A stretch of 35,303 bases of DNA from CAVVYA01 sp964577835. GTDB lineage: Bacteria; Pseudomonadota; Alphaproteobacteria; SMXQ01. The notes beneath the pieces were generated by a model that saw only the letters and a list, made by a program, of their open reading frames with translations, ran no database searches and was not told where the DNA came from. The stretch lies in NCBI GenBank assembly GCA_964577835.1, contig CAZOBN010000031.1, forward strand, positions 1 to 35,303. Reading direction: 5' to 3'. Below are positions 1-8,053 of this stretch, piece by piece (position 1 is the stretch's first letter; the number at the start of each line of letters is the position of its first letter). Both the position numbers and the translations under genes were made by a program.

Positions 1-173
1 TGGATGCGATCGCCCACCACGATGTTCACGGAATTGGGCGATCTTTGATCGCGAATGAGCCCGACGTTGCCGAAGGTGATGGCCGCCGCTTGGGCCGCGT
101 CGTTGGTCAGCACGCCGACGAAGAATGCCGCGATGGCCAAGCCGATGCGCGCGCCGGAATGATTTGAGTTCAT
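1..173 (-). CDS. Secreted protein, N-terminal part only (cut by window edge)
   Basis: This is the start of a minus-strand gene that runs off the left edge; 57 codons are visible. It begins with ATG and has a GGGGGAA ribosome-binding site about 6 nt upstream. The first ~30 residues form a signal peptide: a short polar start, a hydrophobic stretch (IGLAIAAFFVGVL) and a likely signal peptidase I site after AQA. The mature part begins AAITFGNVGLI. The next gene downstream of the shared upstream repeat is a PEP-CTERM protein, so this could be another extracellular structural protein, but its C-terminus is not in the window. Its upstream DNA (252-552) is nearly the same as that of the gene at 634-1287, although the two signal peptides are not alike. 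Function unknown. Confidence 0.6.
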   Translation of the reverse strand, partial: MNSNHSGARIGLAIAAFFVGVLTNDAAQAAAITFGNVGLIRDQRSPNSVNIVVGDRI

Positions 174-251
174 CGTATGTTCCCCCAACAGAGCTCTATA
201 CCGGACACGGACAACCGCATCGGTGAACATCGAGAGCACAGCAAGGAGCAT

Positions 252-552
252 GCCAATGGCACTATCGACCGGATTCCCGCGGCGCGCTCAAGCGGCTGAC
301 AAAAGAACCGACTCATCTAAACAGACTAAGTTTGAGGCGGCCCGCTGGCTTGAGCCAGAATCTCTTTCGCTTTTGATGTAAACTGGTCCGACAGCGACTT
401 GCCAAAGGCCAGGATCGCCATGCCCGCTCAACTGTCTGCCGCGTTCTGGAGCCAGGACCGCACCCTGTCGGAAACCTTCGCCGCCGACGATGCCGAGGCC
501 ATGATCTCGCCCCGCGCGCCGTCCTGCTATCTTGAGCGCGTCCCCTATATCT
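252..552. repeat. ~300-bp direct repeat, copy 1
   Basis: This segment matches 1335-1633 at roughly 85-90% by eye, beginning GCCAATGGCACTATCG and ending in the CTATATC/CAATATC region. It lies directly upstream of a minus-strand secreted-protein gene, and its right part encodes a plus-strand fragment of a 4,5-dihydroxyphthalate-decarboxylase-like protein. The copies differ by substitutions and by a 1-base indel near 450/1538. The repeat fills most of the otherwise gene-free stretch 174-633. The rest of that stretch shows only the hairpin at 581-603. Confidence 0.85.
440..552 (+). pseudogene. 4,5-dihydroxyphthalate decarboxylase-like fragment (copy 1)
   Basis: The readable residues RTLSETFAADDAEAMISPR and then APSCYL correspond to the middle of the 4,5-dihydroxyphthalate decarboxylase / NMT1-like family, around the conserved (S/P)-R-A-P-S-C segment. 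The match ends abruptly at about 552, after which the frame runs through unrelated residues to a stop at 579-581. One extra G relative to copy 2 puts the upstream part out of frame. There is no N- or C-terminal domain, so this is a dead fragment. Confidence 0.6.
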
Positions 553-580
553 TTTTAGCGTCGAGGTCGCATAACCAATG

Positions 581-603
581 AGGGCGCCACATGGGCGCCC
601 TCT
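581..603 (-). terminator. Hairpin downstream of the PEP-CTERM gene, possible terminator
   Basis: GAGGGCGCC and GGCGCCCTC pair perfectly over 9 bp around a 5-nt loop, 31 bp past the stop codon of the minus-strand gene at 634-1287. The U-run expected of a classic intrinsic terminator is missing; the sequence after the stem on the minus strand is ATTGGTTATG. It may act as a 3'-end stabiliser or a weak terminator. Confidence 0.45.
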
Positions 604-633
604 CGTCATGTCCAGGGAGCCGCGCGCTCAGTG

Positions 634-1287
634 CTATGAGACCTTGCGCCGCCGAAGCACGCCAAGGCCGAAAAGACCAGCGCCCAATAATGCGAGCGAT
701 GCAGGCTCCGGGATCGCGCCGATCAGGTCAGGATCGACATAAGTGCGGAAGCTGAAATCGCCATTCTGGTTCGAAAACCCGGCGGAGCCCAGGGCACCTC
801 CGGCATAACCGCCTGGGGATGCAGCCCACCAGCAGAACTTACAAGCCCCCAGGCTTGGCAAGGTTGAACTGAGCTGAATATAATAATCCTCGCCAGCAGC
901 CGTGATGATATTCAGTGATGAGACGTCAATCTCCGCAAAAATGGGAGGCGTAAAGATGCTTGTGAAGGGAACTGCAGGTGGAAAAAGCGTCAGTGACCCC
1001 AGAACATTAAATGCACCACCGTTAGGGTCCTCATCGAACACCGCAATTGTCAGATTCGCCGTCACATCGTCATTTCGACTGATGAGCAAGTCGATCCGCG
1101 TCAACAGTCCAGACAGGCCTGCCGTGACTGATTGATGGAGTAAGGCGCTCGCAGAAATATCAGCGACCCCGTTAAAGTTGGGTGGATAAAATTGTTGGTC
1201 GAGGACAGGTGCCGCCCAAGCAGACCCGGAAATCATGGCACCAGCCAGCGTGGCAGCAACCGATACTGTCTTAAACATTTTCAACAC
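634..1287 (-). CDS. PEP-CTERM sorting domain protein
   Basis: This exported protein of 217 residues has an N-terminal signal peptide (cleavage likely after SAWA) and a C-terminal PEP-CTERM tripartite signal: the motif IPEPASLALL, a hydrophobic helix (GAGLFGLGVL) and a basic RRRK tail. In this family the tail is processed by an exosortase (EpsH/XrtA type), and the protein ends at the surface or in extracellular matrix. The central part is a beta-rich domain I cannot assign further. I chose the GTG at 1287 because GAGGGGA lies about 5 nt upstream; an ATG three codons later is too far from it. No exosortase or polysaccharide gene is visible nearby. The upstream region (1335-1633) repeats that of the preceding gene. 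Confidence 0.85.
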   Translation of the reverse strand: MLKMFKTVSVAATLAGAMISGSAWAAPVLDQQFYPPNFNGVADISASALLHQSVTAGLSGLLTRIDLLISRNDDVTANLTIAVFDEDPNGGAFNVLGSLTLFPPAVPFTSIFTPPIFAEIDVSSLNIITAAGEDYYIQLSSTLPSLGACKFCWWAASPGGYAGGALGSAGFSNQNGDFSFRTYVDPDLIGAIPEPASLALLGAGLFGLGVLRRRKVS

Positions 1288-1334
1288 GGCTTTCCCCTCA
1301 GCTAGACGACTGAGACTCTCCGAGCAAGAAACGC

Positions 1335-1633
1335 GCCAATGGCACTATCGGCCGAATTCCCGCGGCGTACTCAAGTGGCCGATAAATGTACCGACTCATC
1401 TAAACAGACTAAGTTTGAGGCGGAGCATGGGCTTGAGCCAGAATCTCTTTTGCTTGGAGTGTAAACCCGGTCCGACAGTGACTTGGCGAAGCTAGGATCG
1501 CCAGGCCCGCTCAACTGTCTTCCGCGTTCTGGAGCCAGACCGTACCCTGTCGGAAACCTTCGCCGCCGACGATGCCGAGGCCATGATCTCGCCCCGCGCG
1601 CCCTCCTGCTATCTCAAGCGCGCCCCCAATATC
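1335..1633. repeat. ~300-bp direct repeat, copy 2
   Basis: Second copy of the segment at 252-552. It lies upstream of the PEP-CTERM gene just as copy 1 lies upstream of the secreted-protein gene at 1-173. Here the right end continues without a break into the C-terminal half of the decarboxylase-like gene, so copy 2 is probably the parental arrangement and copy 1 the truncated duplicate. It covers most of the gene-free stretch 1288-1523. Confidence 0.85.
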
Positions 1634-2032
1634 GGCCGGCTGTGGGAATATTTCCCCGAGGTCGAGCGCGACTACCACAAGCGCACCGGCATTTTCCCGA
1701 TCATGCATGTCATGACGATCCGCAAGAAGCCGCTGGAGAAGCACCCGTGGCTCGCGATCAGCATGTTCAAGGCGTGGGAAGAGTCGAAGAACCGGGCGCT
1801 CGCCGACCTGAAGGTCGAGCGGGTGCCCAAGATCATGCTGCCCTGGGTCAATGATTTCACGCGCCAGATCGAGAGTTTCATGGGCGCCGACTTCTGGCCC
1901 TACGGCGCCGACGAGAACCGCAAGACCCTGGAAGCCTTCATGCGCCACCATCACGCCCAGGGCCTGTCGCCGCGCATCATGTCGGTCGAGGAACTGTTCG
2001 TGCCCTCGACCCTGGAGCGCATCAAGATCTGA
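1524..2032 (+). pseudogene. 4,5-dihydroxyphthalate decarboxylase-like protein, C-terminal half
   Basis: From about VLEPDRTLSETF onward the frame is intact to the stop at 2030-2032 and follows the 4,5-dihydroxyphthalate decarboxylase / NMT1-like family to its end: MISPRAPSCYL, then a GIFPIMHVMTIR segment, MLPW, the FWPYG motif, an MRHHHAQGLSPR segment and VEELFVP. Family members are usually about 320-330 residues; only about 165 remain, with no substrate-entry domain and no plausible start. ATG 1583 would give a 149-residue product, but I read it as a remnant. Such proteins are linked to aromatic-acid or ligand-binding functions; no partner genes adjoin. Confidence 0.7.
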
Positions 2033-2211
2033 CGACCGCGGGCCAGGGCGCGGGCGGCTCTCGCCCAGCCGCGTTGACGGCCATGGCGGCGCCCGATACG
2101 CTGCGGGGCAACAAACCGCGTTATAAGCCGAGTTGAGATTTCTCGCCGCGGGCAGGATGGCGAGGTTTGCGGCCGCATGGTCGATTACCTACAGCGCCTG
2201 CTGTGTCACCG

Positions 2212-2242
2212 GGCTAAAGCAATTCTAAAGCTGAGTTTAGCC
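2212..2242. promoter_or_regulatory. Inverted repeat upstream of the orphan gene
   Basis: GGCTAAA (2212-2218) and TTTAGCC (2236-2242) are a perfect 7-bp inverted repeat with a 17-nt spacer, ending 66 bp before the start at 2309. The spacer repeats part of the arm (CTAAAGC). It could be an operator or an mRNA stem in the leader. Nothing else recognisable lies in 2033-2308. Confidence 0.35.
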
Positions 2243-2308
2243 GTTCTCTTCCAGAAGCAGATCAACCATCCACCGATCTTGCCTAGTTCAGCAGAGTCGG
2301 GTGCCTAA

Positions 2309-3637
2309 ATGTCTGATGAAAGAAAGAAGAATGCCGCTATAGCGGCTGAAGCTGTGATCCAGCGCCTGATGCAGATGAGGCGGCTTTGGGGGGATGCGGC
2401 CGCATCTTACTTCGATCCTCCTCGCTTTCAGATCAACTTACAGAACTGTATCACAGTCAGCAGGACCGTGACGTTCATCCTGCAATCTAACAAGCAGCAC
2501 ATGGATGGCTTCGACGATTGGTATGAGGCTCACCACACCCGCTGGAATGGCGACCCAATCATGCGATGGGCTCGTGATGCGAGAAATTCTATCGAAAAAC
2601 AGGGCGATCTGGATACATACAGCCAAGTGCGCGCGATGATCATCGCGAGCTATCTCGACGGGCCTCAGACGCATTGGCTCCCGCAAATGCTGTTCCTTTC
2701 GCCTCAGGAGGTCTATCGCGCGGTACCCCCGTGTTTTCTGATTTCGCACGTCATCGAGAACGGCACGTTACTCATTGAGCGTCGCTGGGTCGATAATCAG
2801 TTACCTGACATGGAGGTGCTTGAGGCGCTTTCCTATGTTTACGGACAACTCGCAGACACCGTGGTCGATTTTATTAAGGTCAATAATTTAAAAACGCGGC
2901 TCCAACTTAAGGACACGCGCCCTGATGCGATGGGTGCGCTTGCTATGGATCGTGCCCTTTACTTGTCGATGCGGGACGGGTCGATCACCGGCTTTCGATA
3001 TTTTCGCAAGCCCGTTGAGGAGCCCACCCAGAAAATGCGGAACTTTATTAAGAAGCGCTATGGGCCGAAAGCAAGTTGGGATGGCCTGGAGCAGGCTAAG
3101 ACGTTTAGGGAGGTCGCGGAGCGATTCTTCAATATCGGGCGCGTTATGCTCTTGCGCGACGGTCACCATAGAAGCCTAACGTTCTTCCTCAAGGGGAATA
3201 TGGTTTTTCAAATTCTTCCAACTAATTATCCGGATAGAGCGTCAAAATACGTCCTTATGCGCGATCTTGCGAAGCTGGCGCGAATTGAAGGCGCGGATGC
3301 TGTGATGATGATTGCCGAAGCCTGGACGGCCTCGCGAGAAGACATCCCAACCTCAGGGTTCGCTGCTGATGCGAAACGTCGGGGCGAGGCACTGCTGATG
3401 CATGCGGCCAACGCAGAGGGCGAGACATTCGCTCTTGAGGCTGCCTTCCACCGTCGCCGTTTTGGCGGGAAGAAAATCAAACGGATAGAGCCAACAGTAT
3501 TCGAGAATGATGCGGTCCAGTTCATCGTATTCCCGTTCCTGCGTGAATGGGGTGTTCTAGACGCGGAGAAGATCGCCAAGGCGGTACAGCAAGAGCATGA
3601 CATGGGCATTCAACCGCCTGTTATTCCTGGGGCCTGA
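2309..3637 (+). CDS. Conserved protein of unknown function, HEPN-like N-terminal region
   Basis: I do not recognise a named family for this soluble 442-residue protein. It has no signal peptide or membrane segment. Residues ~25-120 look like an all-helical domain with the pattern SRTVTFILQ, then FDDWYEAHH, DPIMRW and ARNSIEKQGDL. This recalls HEPN-type helical proteins, but the catalytic histidine of the R-x4-6-H HEPN motif is a lysine here, so RNase activity is not supported. Residues ~205-440 look like a mixed alpha/beta domain with HHRSLTFFL, DAVMMIAEAWTAS and a QFIVFPFLREWG end. Codon use and GC are visibly lower than in the neighbours, and the gene stands alone between pseudogene debris and a metabolic operon, which suggests acquisition by transfer. 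ATG 2309 has only a weak ribosome-binding site (GAGTCGGG). Confidence 0.8.
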   Translation: MSDERKKNAAIAAEAVIQRLMQMRRLWGDAAASYFDPPRFQINLQNCITVSRTVTFILQSNKQHMDGFDDWYEAHHTRWNGDPIMRWARDARNSIEKQGDLDTYSQVRAMIIASYLDGPQTHWLPQMLFLSPQEVYRAVPPCFLISHVIENGTLLIERRWVDNQLPDMEVLEALSYVYGQLADTVVDFIKVNNLKTRLQLKDTRPDAMGALAMDRALYLSMRDGSITGFRYFRKPVEEPTQKMRNFIKKRYGPKASWDGLEQAKTFREVAERFFNIGRVMLLRDGHHRSLTFFLKGNMVFQILPTNYPDRASKYVLMRDLAKLARIEGADAVMMIAEAWTASREDIPTSGFAADAKRRGEALLMHAANAEGETFALEAAFHRRRFGGKKIKRIEPTVFENDAVQFIVFPFLREWGVLDAEKIAKAVQQEHDMGIQPPVIPGA

Positions 3638-3754
3638 GGCCACTGTGGCTGATAAAGGGCTGATATAAAGCGGGCCCACTGCCTGCGTTGACGCGCCCCC
3701 TGGCGACCGATAGGCTTCAAACCAATAAACAAGATAATCGATCGGGAGGCACTG

Positions 3755-4795
3755 ATGAAATTCGCACGCACAATGCTGCCGGCTGTCATGGCGCTCGCCG
3801 CCATTCTCGGCCTTGCCGCGGCGCCCGTTTCGGCGCAGCAGGACCAAGCGGCCTTCTACAAGGGCAAGACGGTCAGGATCGTCGTCGGCTTCGGCGCGGG
3901 CGGCGGCTATGACGCCTATGCCCGCATGATCGAGCCTCACCTCGCCAAGGCTCTTGGCGCCACCGTGATCGTCGAAAACCAGCCGGGCGCCGGCGGCGTC
4001 ACCGCGCTCAACCGGATTTATGCGGCGCAGCCCGACGGGCTGCAGATGATGCTGGTCAACGGCACCGCCGCGGGCCTGTCGCAGATCGTCCAGCAGTCGG
4101 GCGTGCAGTACGACCTGTCGAAGCTCGGCCACCTTGGCCTGGTGAGCGCCTCGCCGTGGGTCTGGCTGGTCAACCCGACCCATCCGGTGGTGCAGAATCC
4201 GCGGGAGGCGATGAAGCCCGGCCTCAAGATCCGCTGGGGCGCATCCGGCCCGATCGACGGGATGTCGGACGGCGCCGCGGTGACCTGCGAGGCGCTCAAG
4301 CTCGATTGCAAGATCGTCATCGGCTACAAGGGAACCGCCGAAGTGGCGCTCGCGGTGCAGCGCGAGGAAATGGATTCGCTGTACCTCTCCGACACCTCCG
4401 CCAACAACTACGTGAAGAGCAACCAGAACAAGGCGATCGCCACCATGTCGCGCGAGAAGTCGCGCTTCTTCCCCCAGCTTCCGACAATCTTCGAAGCGGT
4501 CAAGCTGACGCCGGAGCAGGAGTGGTGGTTCGATTTCCGCGCCACCCTCGACAATCTCGGCCGCATTCTCGTCGTCCCGCCGAATATGCCGAAGGAGCGT
4601 CTCGCCTATCTCCAGGGCGTGGTGCGGAAGGTGCTGACCGACCCGGCGCTGATCGCCGAAGGCGAGAAGAGCCAGCGCTATGTCGGTTTCCAGGACGCGG
4701 AGAAGACCCGCAAGATGGTGATGGACGTCATCGGCAATCTGCCGCCGGAGAAAAAGTCGCTGGTCAAAACCGTGGTGACGGAAAAATTCCGCTGA
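3755..4795 (+). CDS. TctC/Bug-family periplasmic substrate-binding protein
   Basis: This exported binding protein (346 residues) belongs to the tripartite tricarboxylate transporter receptor family. The signal peptide ends near APVSA-QQ (~27). The mature protein starts with the family pattern YKGKTVRIVVGFGAGGGYD, followed by the first-lobe motif VIVENQPGAGG and a PPNMP segment in the C-terminal lobe. Bug proteins bind carboxylates or aromatic acids, mostly for TctAB permeases; no TctA or TctB gene is in this window. ATG 3755 follows GGGAGGCACTG, a strong ribosome-binding site. The stop is 22 bp before the dioxygenase gene, so the two are probably one operon, and the ligand may be the dioxygenase substrate. 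Confidence 0.88.
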   Translation: MKFARTMLPAVMALAAILGLAAAPVSAQQDQAAFYKGKTVRIVVGFGAGGGYDAYARMIEPHLAKALGATVIVENQPGAGGVTALNRIYAAQPDGLQMMLVNGTAAGLSQIVQQSGVQYDLSKLGHLGLVSASPWVWLVNPTHPVVQNPREAMKPGLKIRWGASGPIDGMSDGAAVTCEALKLDCKIVIGYKGTAEVALAVQREEMDSLYLSDTSANNYVKSNQNKAIATMSREKSRFFPQLPTIFEAVKLTPEQEWWFDFRATLDNLGRILVVPPNMPKERLAYLQGVVRKVLTDPALIAEGEKSQRYVGFQDAEKTRKMVMDVIGNLPPEKKSLVKTVVTEKFR

Positions 4796-4817
4796 GTTCG
4801 TTCCAGGAAGCATAGAG

Positions 4818-5660
4818 ATGGTCGCTGTCATCGACGTAGAACCTCTGTCCCCCGTTCTCGGCGCATCGGTGCGTGGCATCGACTGGCGCAATCCGGTCGA
4901 TGCCGGGACGGCGCAGATGGTGCGCGACACCTTCACACGCTATTCGGTGTTGTGTTTCCCGGACCAGAAGCTGAGCTCGGAGGATCAGGTGCGCTTCGCG
5001 TCGGTGTTCGGCAAGGCCGACAGCGCCTTCCGCAAGCCGCCGTCGCAGGACTTCGAAGGCGCGCGCCAGCGCGGCGTCATGCTCGTCACCAACATCCGCA
5101 AGGACGGCAAGGCGGTCGGCTTCCTGCCCGACGGCGAGATGCAGTTTCATTCGGACGGCGCCCATCGCGTGCCGCCCTATCGCGCCACCACGCTCTATGC
5201 CATCAAGATCACGTCGCGCGGCGGCGAGACCCTGTTCGCCAATCTCTACAAGGCCTACGAGACCTTGCCCGAGGACATGAAGGCGCGGCTCGAGGGATTG
5301 AAGACGCGTTTCGTCTACCACTACGACGCGACGAACCGCGACGAAACCGAGGAGGACGACCCCAACCTGCCCTCGGCCGAGCACCCGCTGGTCAAGGTGC
5401 ATCCGGAGTCGGGGCGCAAATCGCTCTATCTCAGCCGGCTGATGACGCGCAATATCGTCGGCATGGAGCGCGCCGAGAGCGACAAGCTTCTCGCCTTCCT
5501 GTTCGACCACGCGGAAAAACCGGAATTCGTCTATGCCCACCGCTGGACGCCGGGCGACCTGGTGATCTGGGACAACCGCTGCACCAACCACGCCCGCGCC
5601 GATTTCCCGGCCGACGAGGTGCGGCTGCTGCGCCGCTACACGGTGTCCGAACCGGCGTGA
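4818..5660 (+). CDS. TauD/TfdA-family Fe(II)/2-oxoglutarate dioxygenase
   Basis: This cytoplasmic non-heme iron dioxygenase (280 residues) has the usual family length. The iron triad is visible as H111-x-D113 in MQFHSDGAH and H258 in CTNHAR; arginines at 272-273 (RLLRRYT) fit the 2-oxoglutarate carboxylate. The segment GGETLFANLYKAYETLP is typical of the family, whose members hydroxylate taurine, 2,4-D, alkyl sulfates or other carboxylates to release a side group. The substrate cannot be read from sequence. It lies 22 bp behind the Bug binding protein and converges with the helicase gene at 5724. Confidence 0.88.
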   Translation: MVAVIDVEPLSPVLGASVRGIDWRNPVDAGTAQMVRDTFTRYSVLCFPDQKLSSEDQVRFASVFGKADSAFRKPPSQDFEGARQRGVMLVTNIRKDGKAVGFLPDGEMQFHSDGAHRVPPYRATTLYAIKITSRGGETLFANLYKAYETLPEDMKARLEGLKTRFVYHYDATNRDETEEDDPNLPSAEHPLVKVHPESGRKSLYLSRLMTRNIVGMERAESDKLLAFLFDHAEKPEFVYAHRWTPGDLVIWDNRCTNHARADFPADEVRLLRRYTVSEPA

Positions 5661-5723
5661 CACGGCGCCGCCTCTCGCGGCAAACGACGTCACTTTCCCA
5701 GTCGCGCCAGGTTTAGAAAGAGG

Positions 5724-7697
5724 TCAGCCGGGTCTGCGCTTCGGCCCTTGGTGGCCATCGTGCGAGGCGAAGCCTTTGCCCGCCGGCTTGCCGAAGCGCT
5801 TGGCCGGCGGCTTGCCGCCACCTGCCTTATATGAGCCGGGCTTGCCTTGCCATTTTTCACCCGATGGCTTGCCCGGAGAGGGCTTGCCGCGCCATTTTTC
5901 GCCCGTGGGCTTATCCGAGGCTGGCTTGCCCTGCCATTTTGCGGCGGATGGCTTGTCCCCGCCGCCTGATTTATCCGAAGCCGGCTTATCCTGCCACCGG
6001 CCGGGTGACGGCTTGTCCAGGTGGGGTTTGCCCTGCCATTTGCCGCCGGCCGCTTTGCCCGGCCAGGGCGCGCGGCCGGGGCCGGATGGTGGCTTGCCGC
6101 GCGCGGGCTGGATGCGGATGCCTTCATCCTTCTCGTCGGGCCGGCTCGCCGCGGCCAAGAAACGGTCGGCCGCGTGACCGGCGATCTCGAACTTGGTCTC
6201 GCGGTCGAAGATGCGGATAGAGCCGATGTCGCGCTTGGTGACATGGCCGCGCCGGCAGATCAGCGGCACCAGCCAGCGCGGATCGGCATTGCCGTTGCGC
6301 CCGACGCTCATCTCGAACCACACCGCGCCGGTGGATTCGAAGCGCGGCTTCTCGGACGGTGCGGCGGAATCCTGCCGCGGCGCGGCGCTGGTTTCGAACA
6401 GCTCCTCCGGTGCCGGCAGCTTTGCCCGATGCATCCGCACCAGGGCCGCGGCGATATCCTCGGCGCTGCGTTCGGCGAGCAAGGCGCGGGCGATCGTGCG
6501 TTCTTCCTCGGTGGTCTCCTCCGTCGCCGACAGTTCGCGCACCAGCCGCTCCTGATCGCGGGTACGGATCTCCTCGGCGGTGGGCGGCGCCATCCAGGTT
6601 GCCTTCGCATGGGCGTCGCCGAGCAATTGCTCGGCACGGCGGCGGCGATTGTAGGGCACGAGCAGGGCGCTGGTGCCTTTGCGTCCGGCGCGTCCGGTAC
6701 GGCCGCTGCGATGAAGCAGGGTATCGCTGTTGTTCGGCAGGTCGGCATGAATGACCAGCTCCAGGTCAGGCAGGTCGATGCCGCGCGCCGCCACGTCGGT
6801 GGCGACGCAGACCCGCGCGCGTCCGTCGCGCAGCGCCTGCAGGGCATGGGTGCGCTCGCTCTGGCTGAGTTCGCCCGACAGGGCGACCGCCGAGAAGCCG
6901 CGCTCCAGCAGATTGGCGTAGAGATGGCGCACGGCCTCGCGGGTCGAGCAGAACACCAGGGCGCTGCGCGGTTCGTAGTAGCGCAGCATGTTGACCGCCG
7001 CATGTTCGATCTCGTTGGGCGCGATGCGCACCGCGCGATACTCGATGTCCGCGTGGGCCTGCTTCTCGGCCGTGGTGGTGATGCGCAGGGCGTTCTTCTG
7101 GAAGCGCTTGGCGAGCGACGCTATTTCTTTCGGGATCGTCGCCGAGAACATCAGGGTCCGGCGCTCGGGCGAGGCGGCGTCGAGCAGATATTCGAGATCC
7201 TCGCGAAAGCCGAGGTCGAGCATCTCGTCGGCCTCGTCCAGCACGGCGACCCGCAGGGTGGAGATATCGAGGCTGCCGCGCTCCAGATGATCGCGCAGAC
7301 GGCCCGGGGTGCCGACCACGATATGGGCGCCTTGCGACAGCGCGCGCTGCTCGCGCCTCATATCCATGCCGCCGACACAGGTGGCGAGCCGCGCGCCGGC
7401 GTGCCGATAGAGCCAGCTCAACTCGCGGTGGACCTGCATGGCGAGCTCGCGGGTCGGGGCCACGATCAGCGCCATCGGCTCGGCGCGCGCCGGCAAGCGC
7501 TCCGCGCCGTCGAGCAGGGTCGGCGCCATGGCCAACCCATAGGCCACCGTCTTGCCCGAGCCGGTCTGGGCCGACACCAACAGGTCGCGCCCGGCGGTTT
7601 CCGGCTCGAGCACCGCCGATTGGACGGGGGTGGGCTCGGCATAGCCTTGTTCGGCCAAGGCGCGGGCGAGGTTGGGATCGACGTCAGGAAACGGCAT
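5724..7697 (-). CDS. DEAD-box RNA helicase with DbpA-type RNA-binding domain
   Basis: This ATP-dependent RNA helicase (657 residues) has DeaD/CsdA-like architecture. Helicase motifs are clear: Q-motif region GYAEPTPVQ, motif I AQTGSGKT (~43-50), motif II VLDEADEMLD, motif III SAT, and motif VI HRSGRTGRAGRKG. Residues ~450-519 form a DbpA-type RNA-binding domain. The last ~138 residues are a Lys/Pro/Gly-rich tail of repeated KWQGKP units. I placed the start at ATG 7697 (MPFPDVDPN), where homology should begin; a GTG farther upstream would add 34 unlikely residues. There is no strong Shine-Dalgarno site. The likely role is ribosome assembly or unwinding of structured mRNA, especially in the cold. 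Confidence 0.92.
   Translation of the reverse strand: MPFPDVDPNLARALAEQGYAEPTPVQSAVLEPETAGRDLLVSAQTGSGKTVAYGLAMAPTLLDGAERLPARAEPMALIVAPTRELAMQVHRELSWLYRHAGARLATCVGGMDMRREQRALSQGAHIVVGTPGRLRDHLERGSLDISTLRVAVLDEADEMLDLGFREDLEYLLDAASPERRTLMFSATIPKEIASLAKRFQKNALRITTTAEKQAHADIEYRAVRIAPNEIEHAAVNMLRYYEPRSALVFCSTREAVRHLYANLLERGFSAVALSGELSQSERTHALQALRDGRARVCVATDVAARGIDLPDLELVIHADLPNNSDTLLHRSGRTGRAGRKGTSALLVPYNRRRRAEQLLGDAHAKATWMAPPTAEEIRTRDQERLVRELSATEETTEEERTIARALLAERSAEDIAAALVRMHRAKLPAPEELFETSAAPRQDSAAPSEKPRFESTGAVWFEMSVGRNGNADPRWLVPLICRRGHVTKRDIGSIRIFDRETKFEIAGHAADRFLAAASRPDEKDEGIRIQPARGKPPSGPGRAPWPGKAAGGKWQGKPHLDKPSPGRWQDKPASDKSGGGDKPSAAKWQGKPASDKPTGEKWRGKPSPGKPSGEKWQGKPGSYKAGGGKPPAKRFGKPAGKGFASHDGHQGPKRRPG
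5826..6041 (-). repeat. 42-bp in-frame tandem repeats in the helicase tail
   Basis: Five degenerate units encode [KR]W[QR][GD]KPxxxKP(S/T), most of them 14 residues and one 20. The consensus KWQGKP recurs as KWQGKP, RWQDKP, KWQGKP, KWRGKP, KWQGKP. The tail is basic, tryptophan-bearing and probably disordered, which suits nonspecific RNA binding. Confidence 0.8.
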
Positions 7698-8053
7698 TTC
7701 GGTCACGGGATTTGTGGATGGGCGCCAAACCACACACCGGTAACGGCTGCGGCGGGCGGGAGGTCCGGGAAAATAGGGGAAAGCCGCGTCCACCGCCACC
7801 CCTCATCCTGGCAGCGCCGAAATGGCGTAGAGCCTGTCTGGACGGCAGGGTAAGTGCATGATTGTTCTCAAGAACAGGCACAGCCGGCGAGGATGCCGAA
7901 GGATTTGCGTGCGTTGTGGGCGTCACGGCGCGCCGTAAGCGGGCGCAATACGCCAAGCACGCCGGCACATGCTGCCGGGATTTCGCGGAGGACTGGATGC
8001 CGTATCCACCCCCGCAATCCATCCGGCGCCGCGTCTTCGCACGAGATCGAGAA

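Noticed and set aside
2309..3637. Calling the orphan gene a HEPN ribonuclease toxin
   Set aside because: The required histidine of the HEPN motif is replaced by lysine and no antitoxin gene adjoins, so a catalytic role is not supported.
3557..4936. A minus-strand frame of 459 codons antisense to the Bug gene
   Set aside because: The plus strand carries a complete signal peptide and binding-protein motifs; the antisense frame has no family signature.
6021..7853. A 610-codon plus-strand frame antisense to the DEAD-box helicase
   Set aside because: It is a shadow: helicase motifs on the other strand explain the sequence, the shadow protein is Arg/Gly/Ala/His-rich without family content, and GC bias at third positions keeps the antisense frame open.
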